The notes under the pieces: model-generated
Database searches by the model: none
Seen by the model: the letters and a program-made list of their open reading frames with translations, nothing else
Told to the model about the DNA's origin: nothing
From: a virus
IMG/VR virus record: IMGVR_UViG_3300021599_002278
Location: 1-47,035 of that record
Direction: 5' to 3' (one strand)
Length of the DNA: 47,035 nt
Position numbers and translations under genes: made by a program
In this document: positions 12,593 to 18,078 of the stretch, one piece after another
How the letters are laid out: every line of letters begins with the position of its first letter
Position numbering within the stretch: the first letter of the stretch is position 1

Positions 12593-13015
12593 TTATAGAT
12601 AACGAGCAACTGCGTTGTATGTGGAAGTATTGACTACTTCCTCATCTGTCATCTTTAAGATGCGAATTGCGTTTGTGATTTCCTCTTTTTGCTCACGATA
12701 AGTGTGAGAGTGAATTACCTCAAAGTCCTTCTCAGGCTCAGCAGGAAAATCATTTTCGCTAACTGTTAGGTCAAAATCTACATTGAGAGTTTTGTTCCAA
12801 GCACGATAGTTGGTGCGTAGATTTTCAGCCTTAGCAAAATGAGCAATAGCATACTTGCCGATTTCCTTCTGCCACTTTTCACGGGCTTTCTGATACTTTG
12901 CTTCGTTCTCGCCTTGTGTGGCGTAGTCCTTCTCTAGTTTTGCTAGAGCAGTTTCTAGTGCCTTGATTACCTTTGGTGTAGCAATCTTGACATTTATAGA
13001 TTTTCCTCTTGACAT
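12593..13015 (-). CDS. Conserved actinophage hypothetical, coiled-coil, 140 aa
   Basis: MSRGKSINVKIATPKVIKAL then a long charged helix (ALAKLEKDYATQGENEAKYQ...), a middle 'NYRAWNKTLNVDFDLTV' and a C-terminal 'TNAIRILKMTDEEVVNTSTY'. RBS AACGAAAGG and a short-spacer promoter at 13052. Function unknown. Confidence 0.7.
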   Translation of the reverse strand: MSRGKSINVKIATPKVIKALETALAKLEKDYATQGENEAKYQKAREKWQKEIGKYAIAHFAKAENLRTNYRAWNKTLNVDFDLTVSENDFPAEPEKDFEVIHSHTYREQKEEITNAIRILKMTDEEVVNTSTYNAVARYL

Positions 13016-13051
13016 TGTATTTCCTTTCGTTGGTTGGTTGATGTTGAGAGT

Positions 13052-13074
13052 ATTATAGCAGGGGGGTCTGACAA
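13052..13074 (-). promoter_or_regulatory. Short-spacer early promoter (TTGTCA-N11-TATAAT)
   Basis: Minus strand: box 13074-13069, -10 13057-13052, spacer 11 nt. The box is in the loop of the terminator of the upstream gene. Confidence 0.8.
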
Positions 13075-13083
13075 CCCCCCTGC
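13058..13083 (-). terminator. Terminator hairpin carrying the next promoter's box
   Basis: A 10-bp perfect stem GCAGGGGGGT/ACCCCCCTGC with loop TGTCAG (minus strand), downstream of the 13090-13266 gene and directly abutting the next -10 box. Confidence 0.7.
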
Positions 13084-13089
13084 CTCTTT

Positions 13090-13266
13090 TTATACTAGGG
13101 CAGAATTGCTAACTGTTGTCCAACGAGTTTCCTTCGTTGGCATTTCTAGCAATACACGCACCGAGCCAGATGCGTTAGGAATAATCTCCTTGATTACGCC
13201 TGTTTTCTTTGACTTTAGGGTGGTGAATAAATCGCCAACCTTGTAAGTGTATCCATTTACTGTCAT
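13090..13266 (-). CDS. Hypothetical SH3-like small protein, 58 aa
   Basis: MTVNGYTYKVGDLFTTLKSK... 'KTGVIKEIIPNASGSVRVLLE' ... 'RWTTVSNSALV'. The strand pattern (K-x-G-D, V-x-E-I, V-R-V, W-T-V) is that of a small beta-barrel like KOW/SH3 folds. This is a common early gene of such phages. RBS GAAAGGAAG. Confidence 0.65.
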   Translation of the reverse strand: MTVNGYTYKVGDLFTTLKSKKTGVIKEIIPNASGSVRVLLEMPTKETRWTTVSNSALV

Positions 13267-13291
13267 TTTGCTTCCTTTCTGTTAGGGTAGT

Positions 13292-13314
13292 ATTTTAGCA
13301 TAGGGGGCTGACAT
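13292..13314 (-). promoter_or_regulatory. Short-spacer early promoter (ATGTCA-N11-TAAAAT)
   Basis: Minus strand: box 13314-13309, -10 13297-13292, spacer 11 nt; inside the terminator hairpin 13301-13328. Confidence 0.75.
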
Positions 13315-13328
13315 TTATCAACCCCCTA
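13301..13328 (-). terminator. Terminator hairpin overlapping a promoter
   Basis: 7-bp stem TAGGGGG/CCCCCTA, after the 13343-13609 gene. The loop holds the ATGTCAG box. Confidence 0.6.
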
Positions 13329-13331
13329 GAG

Positions 13332-13347
13332 TGTGAGTTATCTCACA
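13332..13347. promoter_or_regulatory. CRP/GlxR-like palindrome
   Basis: TGTGA-GTTATC-TCACA, a perfect consensus match, overlapping the 3' end of the 13343 gene and lying 17 nt upstream of a promoter box. Confidence 0.6.
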
Positions 13348-13609
13348 ATTCTTCAGGTAGCCACGCTTCTAGGTGGTGAGCATCTACTATGGCAGACGCA
13401 GGGCAGGAAGTCTGCCCACGCCAAGAGATACCTTCAGGTAAGTTAATCTCACGATCAAAATCCTCCTCATAGTATGCGTCAATAGCATCTATGCAAGGTT
13501 GCACCATAGCAACGGGGACGGGTGGGTAATGATTACCCTGCAAGTGATAGGCAAGTCCTGCCTCTAGTGATAACTCATCTGCAATTGTTTGTGCTGTTGT
13601 GTATCCCAT
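13343..13609 (-). CDS. Hypothetical protein, 88 aa
   Basis: MGYTTAQTIADELSLEAGLA... 'YHLQGNHYPPVPVAMVQPCI' ... 'SWRGQTSCPASAIVDAHHLE'. A conserved-looking phage early protein. Its ATG overlaps the last base of the upstream gene. Function unknown. Confidence 0.65.
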   Translation of the reverse strand: MGYTTAQTIADELSLEAGLAYHLQGNHYPPVPVAMVQPCIDAIDAYYEEDFDREINLPEGISWRGQTSCPASAIVDAHHLEAWLPEEL

Positions 13610-13833
13610 TAGTTATTCTCCTTAATTGTTACTTCTGCCCAAGTGTTGTTTTCATTTGCAGTTTGTAATACATTAGACTCGTGGAGAGCGTGTAGTGTTG
13701 CTTCTTTGCACATTTGCTCAATTGAACTTTTATCAAGTGCAATTAATTGTGGCAATAAGTTTGCAGGAATTTTATCCAAGTCAATAATGGCCTCGAATAC
13801 AACTGTGTGTGGAACTTTCATTAGATTAGACAT
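13609..13833 (-). CDS. Hypothetical protein, 74 aa
   Basis: MSNLMKVPHTVVFEAIIDLD... then helical 'SSIEQMCKEATLHALHESNV'. RBS AACGAAAGG, promoter at 13862. Function unknown. Confidence 0.65.
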   Translation of the reverse strand: MSNLMKVPHTVVFEAIIDLDKIPANLLPQLIALDKSSIEQMCKEATLHALHESNVLQTANENNTWAEVTIKENN

Positions 13834-13861
13834 AACTTACCTTTCGTTGTTGGATGAGAGT

Positions 13862-13884
13862 ATTTTAGCATAGGCCACCGACAT
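13862..13884 (-). promoter_or_regulatory. Short-spacer early promoter (ATGTCG-N11-TAAAAT)
   Basis: Minus strand: box 13884-13879, -10 13867-13862, spacer 11 nt. Confidence 0.7.
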
Positions 13885-13916
13885 TACCTAATCCATTTAC
13901 GGCGTGTCGCAGCTTT

Positions 13917-13932
13917 TGTGAGGTTTCTCACA
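13917..13932. promoter_or_regulatory. CRP/GlxR-like palindrome
   Basis: TGTGA-GGTTTC-TCACA, a perfect consensus match, 33 nt upstream of the early promoter box. Confidence 0.65.
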
Positions 13933-13942
13933 TTTTCAGGAG

Positions 13943-13974
13943 TTATCCACAATTACTCGTAAGCCTGTGGATAA
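13943..13974. promoter_or_regulatory. Inverted pair of DnaA boxes
   Basis: Perfect TTATCCACA (13943-13951) and TGTGGATAA (13966-13974) face each other, followed by a CCCCGCACAGATGCGGG hairpin. Confidence 0.55.
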
Positions 13975-13993
13975 CCCCGCACAGATGCGGGCC

Positions 13994-14107
13994 TTATTCC
14001 TCCTGGCCCCAAATTTCAGGATCCACTTCTGCTAAATATTCTTTAGCAGCTTTTTTCTGATCTTCTGTACCCATTACCGTGGCCATTAATGCATTAAAGT
14101 ACTCCAT
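13994..14107 (-). CDS. Hypothetical protein, 37 aa
   Basis: MEYFNALMATVMGTEDQKKA then 'AKEYLAEVDPEIWGQEE'. GGAGA RBS 8 nt upstream, 11 nt after the GP88-like gene. A small acidic helix; function unknown. Confidence 0.55.
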   Translation of the reverse strand: MEYFNALMATVMGTEDQKKAAKEYLAEVDPEIWGQEE

Positions 14108-14118
14108 TTTATTTCTCC

Positions 14119-14838
14119 TTATTTTTTAGTTGCGCTAAATCGAATGTCTGCTTTACCATAAACACATAAACCACATGAAACACATGCGGACCCTGCATTG
14201 CTAATTAGTGGAATTGACTTTAAGTTTTCAGGACACTTAGCGCCAGGCTTACCAGTTAATTCTTTCATTGTGCTTTCAGTGACAGCAAATGTCTTTCCTA
14301 AGTATGCAAGACGAATTCCGTCATTTAGTTTTAGATCATGAGCAATTTCTTTATTCTCATCGTCGGTAGAATAATAAAGAGACAGGTTAGATATATCCTT
14401 AAGGATAAGCGCTGCAGACTTTACTCGTGTATATACCCAAAATTGAACATCGGGATGATTAGAGATAACAGTCTTCCATGCATATGCGTAGGTATCGTTA
14501 AAGAAATCTCCGTCCCAGTGGATACGGAACAATTTAGGAGCGTCTTTCTTATCACAATCGTTAACAAAATCAACAATCATTTCATCCAGGAGCAACAACA
14601 TGCTATCCATGTCTGCATTACGTAGGAGCTCCCAATTGTGAAGAAGATTAGCCTTTACACCTTTGAATAACTTTTCCAATTTGCCAGCGTAGCAAACGCT
14701 TTCGCAGATAGACGTAGCGCCAGGACATGAATAGTCTTTTCCTGCAGGTAATCCGAACGTGTTAGCAATTGCTGCTTGCTTTCCATTTTTTGTGACAAGA
14801 TTAGCCACCTTTCTATCGTTAGAGCGTTTTAATTTCAT
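14119..14838 (-). CDS. GP88 family protein, 239 aa
   Basis: Contains 'FGLPAGKDYSCPGATSICES' followed by 'VCYAGK', and a C-terminal 'CVSCGLCVYGK'. This combination of Cys clusters with the S-C-P-G-A-T motif is the signature of the mycobacteriophage gene product 88 family. The clusters probably bind a metal or Fe-S centre; 'FRIHWDGDFF' lies in the middle. Biochemical function unknown. RBS ACGAAAGG, promoter at 14864. Confidence 0.85.
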   Translation of the reverse strand: MKLKRSNDRKVANLVTKNGKQAAIANTFGLPAGKDYSCPGATSICESVCYAGKLEKLFKGVKANLLHNWELLRNADMDSMLLLLDEMIVDFVNDCDKKDAPKLFRIHWDGDFFNDTYAYAWKTVISNHPDVQFWVYTRVKSAALILKDISNLSLYYSTDDENKEIAHDLKLNDGIRLAYLGKTFAVTESTMKELTGKPGAKCPENLKSIPLISNAGSACVSCGLCVYGKADIRFSATKK

Positions 14839-14863
14839 TAGTTAACCTTTCGTTGTGTGCCCT

Positions 14864-14886
14864 AGTATAACAGAATGCACTGACAT
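14864..14886 (-). promoter_or_regulatory. Short-spacer early promoter (ATGTCA-N11-TATACT)
   Basis: Minus strand: box 14886-14881, -10 14869-14864, spacer 11 nt. Drives GP88. Confidence 0.75.
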
Positions 14887-14976
14887 TTTCTACAACAGGC
14901 CCGCAGATCTAGGGTGTTTTTAATCACATTCTTAACGACACGCCCGAGGCCGCACATGTGCGGGCTAGTTGAAATT

Positions 14977-15105
14977 TCAATCAGTTTTATTTTTATGTTT
15001 TATTTTTCGTGTGTATTTTTTTTTATTGCGAACAGGTTGCGCCGCATTACTGCGACGCAATTCCTGAATGCGTTTTACTTTATCTCGAACTGAAGTTTGG
15101 AACAT
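14977..15105 (-). CDS. Very basic small protein, 42 aa
   Basis: MFQTSVRDKVKRIQELRRSN ... 'RNKKKYTRKIKHKNKTD'. 16 of 42 residues are Lys or Arg, so nucleic-acid binding is likely. It overlaps the upstream gene by 26 nt in another frame. Confidence 0.5.
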   Translation of the reverse strand: MFQTSVRDKVKRIQELRRSNAAQPVRNKKKYTRKIKHKNKTD

Positions 15106-15271
15106 GATACCCACTCGCTTCGTGAAATCGTTTTACATCAAATCGCTCATTATCTTTTGCAAACATCTCCGCAAAATCATTTACAATTTTAGAAAATACA
15201 GCGGGGTGAGTTTTATTGCTAGCATACTTTAGAATTTCTGCGGTTGCTATGTAGTCCTTGCGTGTCATCAT
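15080..15271 (-). CDS. Hypothetical protein, 63 aa
   Basis: M(M)TRKDYIATAEILKYASNKT... 'FAEMFAKDNERFDVKRFHEA' ... This matches a family of small actinophage proteins that start TRKDYI. GAAAGG RBS. Overlaps the upstream stop (ATGA-type). Function unknown. Confidence 0.7.
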   Translation of the reverse strand: MMTRKDYIATAEILKYASNKTHPAVFSKIVNDFAEMFAKDNERFDVKRFHEASGYHVPNFSSR

Positions 15272-15471
15272 TTTGTTGATACCTTTCCATTTCGATAGAA
15301 GTTCTTAGTGTGCATTTTACCATTAGGCTCTGACAAATTATAGGTTGCGTATTCTTTAGCGTCCCCAAAGTCTGAGCATTTATCAAAAGAATGAACGGCA
15401 GTTAGAGCGTCTGAATAAGTTTCAGTTATTAGTGGCGGATTTCCGTCATAAGCGATAGTTAGTTTATACAT
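15268..15471 (-). CDS. Hypothetical protein, 67 aa
   Basis: ATG 15471 (MYKLTIAYDGNPPLITETYS) is preferred because the upstream gene ends there. 'DALTAVHSFDKCSDFGDAKE' follows. Overlaps neighbours at both ends. Function unknown. Confidence 0.65.
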   Translation of the reverse strand: MYKLTIAYDGNPPLITETYSDALTAVHSFDKCSDFGDAKEYATYNLSEPNGKMHTKNFYRNGKVSTK

Positions 15472-15635
15472 TATCCATTCACCCAATCTACTGTTAGTTC
15501 ATCTGCTACATCTGCGACACATTCGCAAGGCTCGCAATCATAATCATTTTCATTTCCCCAAAATACAAATCCTGCGCCACCGCATTCATCACATTCAGCA
15601 GAAATAATTTCTAGGTATTGTTTTACTTTACTCAT
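15471..15635 (-). CDS. Zinc-ribbon small protein, 54 aa
   Basis: Two Cys pairs (ECDECGGAGF and DCEPCECV) separated by ~18 residues form a DnaJ-like or rubredoxin-like zinc knuckle. RBS AAAGGAAAAC. First gene after the 15664 promoter. Confidence 0.65.
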   Translation of the reverse strand: MSKVKQYLEIISAECDECGGAGFVFWGNENDYDCEPCECVADVADELTVDWVNG

Positions 15636-15663
15636 TTAGTTTTCCTTTCGTTTTGTTGTTAGT

Positions 15664-15686
15664 ATTGTATCAGTTAGCACTGACAA
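15664..15686 (-). promoter_or_regulatory. Short-spacer early promoter (TTGTCA-N11-TACAAT)
   Basis: Minus strand: box 15686-15681, -10 15669-15664, spacer 11 nt. Confidence 0.8.
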
Positions 15687-15687
15687 A

Positions 15688-15810
15688 TTAGAGGGCACCC
15701 TCTTGAAATAAACCAATTTCAAGAGTTAGCATTTCATCGGGAGTGGCTTCGGATAAATCTACCCAACCCGCTCCGTTTTCATCTAAGCGAAAAATTTCAA
15801 TGTATCCCAT
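15688..15810 (-). CDS. Hypothetical acidic protein, 40 aa
   Basis: MGYIEIFRLDENGAGWVDLS then 'EATPDEMLTLEIGLFQEGAL'. It lies 2 nt after the upstream gene. The stop abuts the next promoter box. Confidence 0.6.
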   Translation of the reverse strand: MGYIEIFRLDENGAGWVDLSEATPDEMLTLEIGLFQEGAL

Positions 15811-15812
15811 TA

Positions 15813-16019
15813 TTATTCACCTACCTTAACTGCGATAGTTGCGAATTTATTTCGCAGACCGCCAGCATTTACTTCAATTAAAAATGCTTCGGTATTTTCG
15901 CCATACCAAATTGCTGGGCGAGGCTCAGCAGAAATAATCTCACCTGAAAAGTGGCGAGAGTTTGAGCGATAAGTTTTTCCTACAAGTAGGTTTTCGATAG
16001 TATAGAGTTTTGCTGACAT
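15813..16019 (-). CDS. Hypothetical beta-rich protein, 68 aa
   Basis: MSAKLYTIENLLVGKTYRSN... 'GEIISAEPRPAIWYGENTEA' 'FLIEVNAGG' 'ATIAVKVGE'; an SH3-like small barrel is plausible. RBS AACGAAAGG, promoter 16053. Confidence 0.65.
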   Translation of the reverse strand: MSAKLYTIENLLVGKTYRSNSRHFSGEIISAEPRPAIWYGENTEAFLIEVNAGGLRNKFATIAVKVGE

Positions 16020-16052
16020 TTAGTTGTCCTTTCGTTTGTTTCTATGTCTGGA

Positions 16053-16075
16053 ATTATACACGACCCCACTGACAA
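16053..16075 (-). promoter_or_regulatory. Short-spacer early promoter (TTGTCA-N11-TATAAT)
   Basis: Minus strand: box 16075-16070, -10 16058-16053, spacer 11 nt. Confidence 0.8.
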
Positions 16076-16123
16076 TTTTCTACTTACTAGCCAGTAATTC
16101 CAAATAATGAGACGCTCAAGCCG

Positions 16124-16139
16124 TGTGAGAAAAATCACA
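16124..16139. promoter_or_regulatory. CRP/GlxR-like palindrome
   Basis: TGTGA-GAAAAA-TCACA, a perfect consensus match. The 247-bp gap around it also contains CGGGCGTGTCG, ATCGGACA and a CGTGTC-aagtc-GACACG inverted repeat (about 16229-16245). Confidence 0.65.
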
Positions 16140-16266
16140 AAATCTCGGGCGTGTCGCAGGGATCTAGGGTGTTTCGTAAATCGGACATAAACGACAAATC
16201 GCCCCCATAGCTTTTGCGGGCCGTGTCAAGTCGACACGCCGTTGTGTCGAAATGATTTAGATCACA

Positions 16267-16362
16267 CTATTTTTTAATAGTGGCGGCTAAAACAGCAAGG
16301 GCTTCAGCCTTGCTTGCTTCACGTTGTTGTTCAACGTGTTTTCTGAATTCTTCTAAATTCAT
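16267..16362 (-). CDS. Hypothetical helical peptide, 31 aa
   Basis: MNLEEFRKHVEQQREASKAE then 'ALAVLAATIKK': one amphipathic helix. Third gene of the 16646-16267 operon. Confidence is limited by size. Confidence 0.45.
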   Translation of the reverse strand: MNLEEFRKHVEQQREASKAEALAVLAATIKK

Positions 16363-16380
16363 TTTACACACTCGCAATCT

Positions 16381-16458
16381 TTATTCAGGGTGAAAGTTTT
16401 TCACACCTCCGTGTTGATACTCAAACACGATTTTTTCTAAAGTTTTATCGGATAACAT
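16381..16458 (-). CDS. Hypothetical peptide, 25 aa
   Basis: MLSDKTLEKIVFEYQHGGVK then 'NFHPE'. Its ATG overlaps the upstream stop (TAATG), suggesting translational coupling. Very small; tentative. Confidence 0.4.
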   Translation of the reverse strand: MLSDKTLEKIVFEYQHGGVKNFHPE

Positions 16459-16646
16459 TATGCCACCCAACTTTCTTGAGTGTAGGATAACCACTCACCG
16501 AGTGTCATAATTCCTTTATACTCATTACAATTTCCGCAGAAAATTTCTCCTGCGTAGTCTGAGCAAAAAACGCAGACAATTAGATTTGCCTCATCGGCAC
16601 TTACATTTTCGAGAGTAATCTCTCGGATTTTATTTAGTGTAGTCAT
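16458..16646 (-). CDS. Zinc-finger small protein, 62 aa
   Basis: ATG 16646 follows GAAAGG by 8 nt. 'CVFCSDYAGEIFCGNC' is a C-x2-C...C-x2-C zinc site in the middle. Promoter 16683. Confidence 0.65.
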   Translation of the reverse strand: MTTLNKIREITLENVSADEANLIVCVFCSDYAGEIFCGNCNEYKGIMTLGEWLSYTQESWVA

Positions 16647-16682
16647 TTTGACCACCTTTCTTTTTTTATCTTGATACCTAGT

Positions 16683-16705
16683 ATCCTAACATAGACCACT
16701 GACAT
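16683..16705 (-). promoter_or_regulatory. Short-spacer early promoter (ATGTCA-N11-TAGGAT)
   Basis: Minus strand: box 16705-16700, -10 16688-16683, spacer 11 nt. Confidence 0.7.
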
Positions 16706-16756
16706 TTTGACCCGTTTTTCGGGCGTGTCGCAAAACTATTTTTGTGATTTAGGTCA

Positions 16757-16818
16757 TGTGGATAACTTACGCTCAAAATTCCAGGGATTTCCACACCTGT
16801 GTATAAAGCTGTGGATAA
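16757..16818. promoter_or_regulatory. Two DnaA boxes plus CRP-like half site
   Basis: Perfect TGTGGATAA at 16757-16765 and 16810-16818, with TTTCCACACC and GTGTATAAA near-matches between. Immediately upstream (16743-16758) is an imperfect TGTGA-TTTAGG-TCATG. Confidence 0.5.
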
Positions 16819-16874
16819 CGCCCCCAAAAAGCTGCGGGCCGATCTGACAATTGTCAAACCGACACGCCGCTAAT

Positions 16875-17018
16875 TTACTGTGATTTATCTCGCATTGCTA
16901 AACGCCACGACCACACAAGGGCGGGAATACCGATAAGCAAATAGAGCGGGATATTAGCATAGAGCCCTAAGAAATCGGAGTTTATATATAAGAAATCCCA
17001 AGTAATTTCAATCTCCAT
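16875..17018 (-). CDS. Small single-span membrane protein, 47 aa
   Basis: MEIEITWDFLYINSDFLGLY then a hydrophobic segment (ANIPLYLLIGIPALVWSW) and a basic C-terminus (RLAMRDKSQ), i.e. a C-in topology. Function unknown; a membrane-acting early peptide. An imperfect CRP-like site overlaps its stop. Confidence 0.6.
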   Translation of the reverse strand: MEIEITWDFLYINSDFLGLYANIPLYLLIGIPALVWSWRLAMRDKSQ

Positions 17019-17071
17019 TATTCGTATGTCTCCCAATCTAGTGTAAGACATCTGCTTGGATAGTATCCCAT
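17018..17071 (-). CDS. Possible 17-aa coupled peptide
   Basis: MGYYPSRCLTLDWETYE; its TAA overlaps the ATG of the membrane protein gene (TAATGG). It may be a translational leader rather than a functional protein. Confidence 0.25.
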   Translation of the reverse strand: MGYYPSRCLTLDWETYE

Positions 17072-17081
17072 TTAGTCATCA

Positions 17082-17255
17082 TTACTTATTATCTCCTGTC
17101 TTGATAGTCATTACATTAGCAGAAAACTTAGTTTTCTTACCTAGTTCGCTAGCGTTAAGCGATTCGATTAGGTGGTCAATAGCCTTTATATCGTGGGCTA
17201 CATTGTCAATAGATAGTAGGCGAGAGCCTTGCCAAATTGAGTAAGTGATTGTCAT
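17082..17255 (-). CDS. Hypothetical protein, 57 aa
   Basis: MTITYSIWQGSRLLSIDNVA then 'HDIKAIDHLIESLNASELGK'. RBS GAAAGAAGA. It follows promoter 17373, with a leader containing tandem TTAG repeats and a duplicated GCTAGGCTCAC. Function unknown. Confidence 0.6.
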   Translation of the reverse strand: MTITYSIWQGSRLLSIDNVAHDIKAIDHLIESLNASELGKKTKFSANVMTIKTGDNK

Positions 17256-17306
17256 TATCTGTTCTTCTTTCGTTAGTAGTTAGTTAGTTGTTAAGCGGTT
17301 ATTTGC

Positions 17307-17341
17307 TAGGCTCACCTTTCGGATTATTTGCTAGGCTCACG
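17307..17341. repeat. Direct repeat in a leader
   Basis: ATTTGCTAGGCTCAC occurs twice (about 17307-17321 and 17326-17340), separated by 4-5 nt, between a promoter and the 17255 gene. Confidence 0.6.
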
Positions 17342-17372
17342 CTTTAATTCTTATTTAATTGTTATGTCTGTA

Positions 17373-17395
17373 AGACTACACTATAGGTCTGACAT
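17373..17395 (-). promoter_or_regulatory. Short-spacer early promoter (ATGTCA-N11-TAGTCT)
   Basis: Minus strand: box 17395-17390, -10 17378-17373, spacer 11 nt; a weaker -10. Confidence 0.5.
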
Positions 17396-17423
17396 TTTCA
17401 ACCTTATAGGGGGGTGTGTCGTG

Positions 17424-17439
17424 TGTGAGTTACCTCACA
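17424..17439. promoter_or_regulatory. CRP/GlxR-like palindrome
   Basis: TGTGA-GTTACC-TCACA, a perfect consensus match, 29 nt upstream of a promoter box. Confidence 0.65.
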
Positions 17440-17463
17440 TTGACTAGGGCGTGTGTAGCGTAG

Positions 17464-17670
17464 TTACCGCCACACATTACGCATAGTGTCCAAGCGGTTA
17501 GGTGATAGGTAGCGGTGAGAGATTAGACCCTTATCGGCTACCATATAGACATAAGCCATACGGCTAATGTAGTTACCATTAGCAAGACGGAAGATATTGT
17601 TATCCTTAGTGTTACTAGAGGACATTGGATGAGTAGGTTCTACTACTACGCTTACATTTAGTGAGTTCAT
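17464..17670 (-). CDS. Hypothetical protein, 68 aa
   Basis: ATG 17670 follows AAAGGAG. MNSLNVSVVVEPTHPMSSSN... 'LANGNYISRMAYVYMVADKG' ... First gene of the leftward block. The leader contains a GTAAC...GTTAC hairpin. Function unknown. Confidence 0.6.
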   Translation of the reverse strand: MNSLNVSVVVEPTHPMSSSNTKDNNIFRLANGNYISRMAYVYMVADKGLISHRYLSPNRLDTMRNVWR

Positions 17671-17721
17671 TTGAACTCCTTTCTTTAGTAACACCTTGTT
17701 ACTTTCTTTCTTATACCTATA

Positions 17722-17744
17722 ACTATACAGGGGGGGTCTGACAA
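17722..17744 (-). promoter_or_regulatory. Short-spacer early promoter (TTGTCA-N11-TATAGT)
   Basis: Minus strand: box 17744-17739, -10 17727-17722, spacer 11 nt; a C7 tract fills the spacer. Rightmost member of the family. Confidence 0.8.
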
Positions 17745-17791
17745 ATATCAAGTCGAAAATCGGACATTCAGGACAATTTGAAAAAATAGTT

Positions 17792-17807
17792 AGTGAGATA
17801 CATCACA
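17792..17807. promoter_or_regulatory. CRP/GlxR-like operator (one mismatch)
   Basis: AGTGA-GATACA-TCACA between the leftward promoter at 17722 and the rightward one at 17913. ATCGGACA motifs occur at 17759, 17831 and 17840. It could control both directions. Confidence 0.55.
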
Positions 17808-17912
17808 TTTAGGCTCATTATGGGCGCACTATCGGACAAATCGGACATGTTTTAGGTTCAGCATCATACAAATTAAAAATATATTAACATTTTAGAAAAT
17901 ATGAAATAGTAG

Positions 17913-17935
17913 TTGACTGAAATATATAGTACAAT
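17913..17935 (+). promoter_or_regulatory. Rightward short-spacer promoter TTGACT-N11-TACAAT
   Basis: The -10 (17930-17935) lies exactly 6 nt before the ATG at 17942 (leaderless). The TTGACT box is only 11 nt upstream. Confidence 0.5.
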
Positions 17936-17941
17936 AGATAT

Positions 17942-18049
17942 ATGGAAAAGATCCCAGGATATAAGCAGACTCCACCAGATTGGTGTGATGATTGCAATGC
18001 TGCTCCAGGGGGAGAATGTCCAGATTGTGGATGTACTCACAATTGTTAA
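17942..18049 (+). CDS. Cys-rich miniprotein, 35 aa
   Basis: MEKIPGYKQTPPDWCDDCNA then 'APGGECPDCGCTHNC': six Cys and one His in the last 22 residues, a compact metal-binding knuckle. Leaderless start. Just upstream of tRNA-Ile. Confidence 0.6.
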   Translation: MEKIPGYKQTPPDWCDDCNAAPGGECPDCGCTHNC

Positions 18050-18078
18050 AAAGCGGGAACCGAATACGCTAATCCTTT

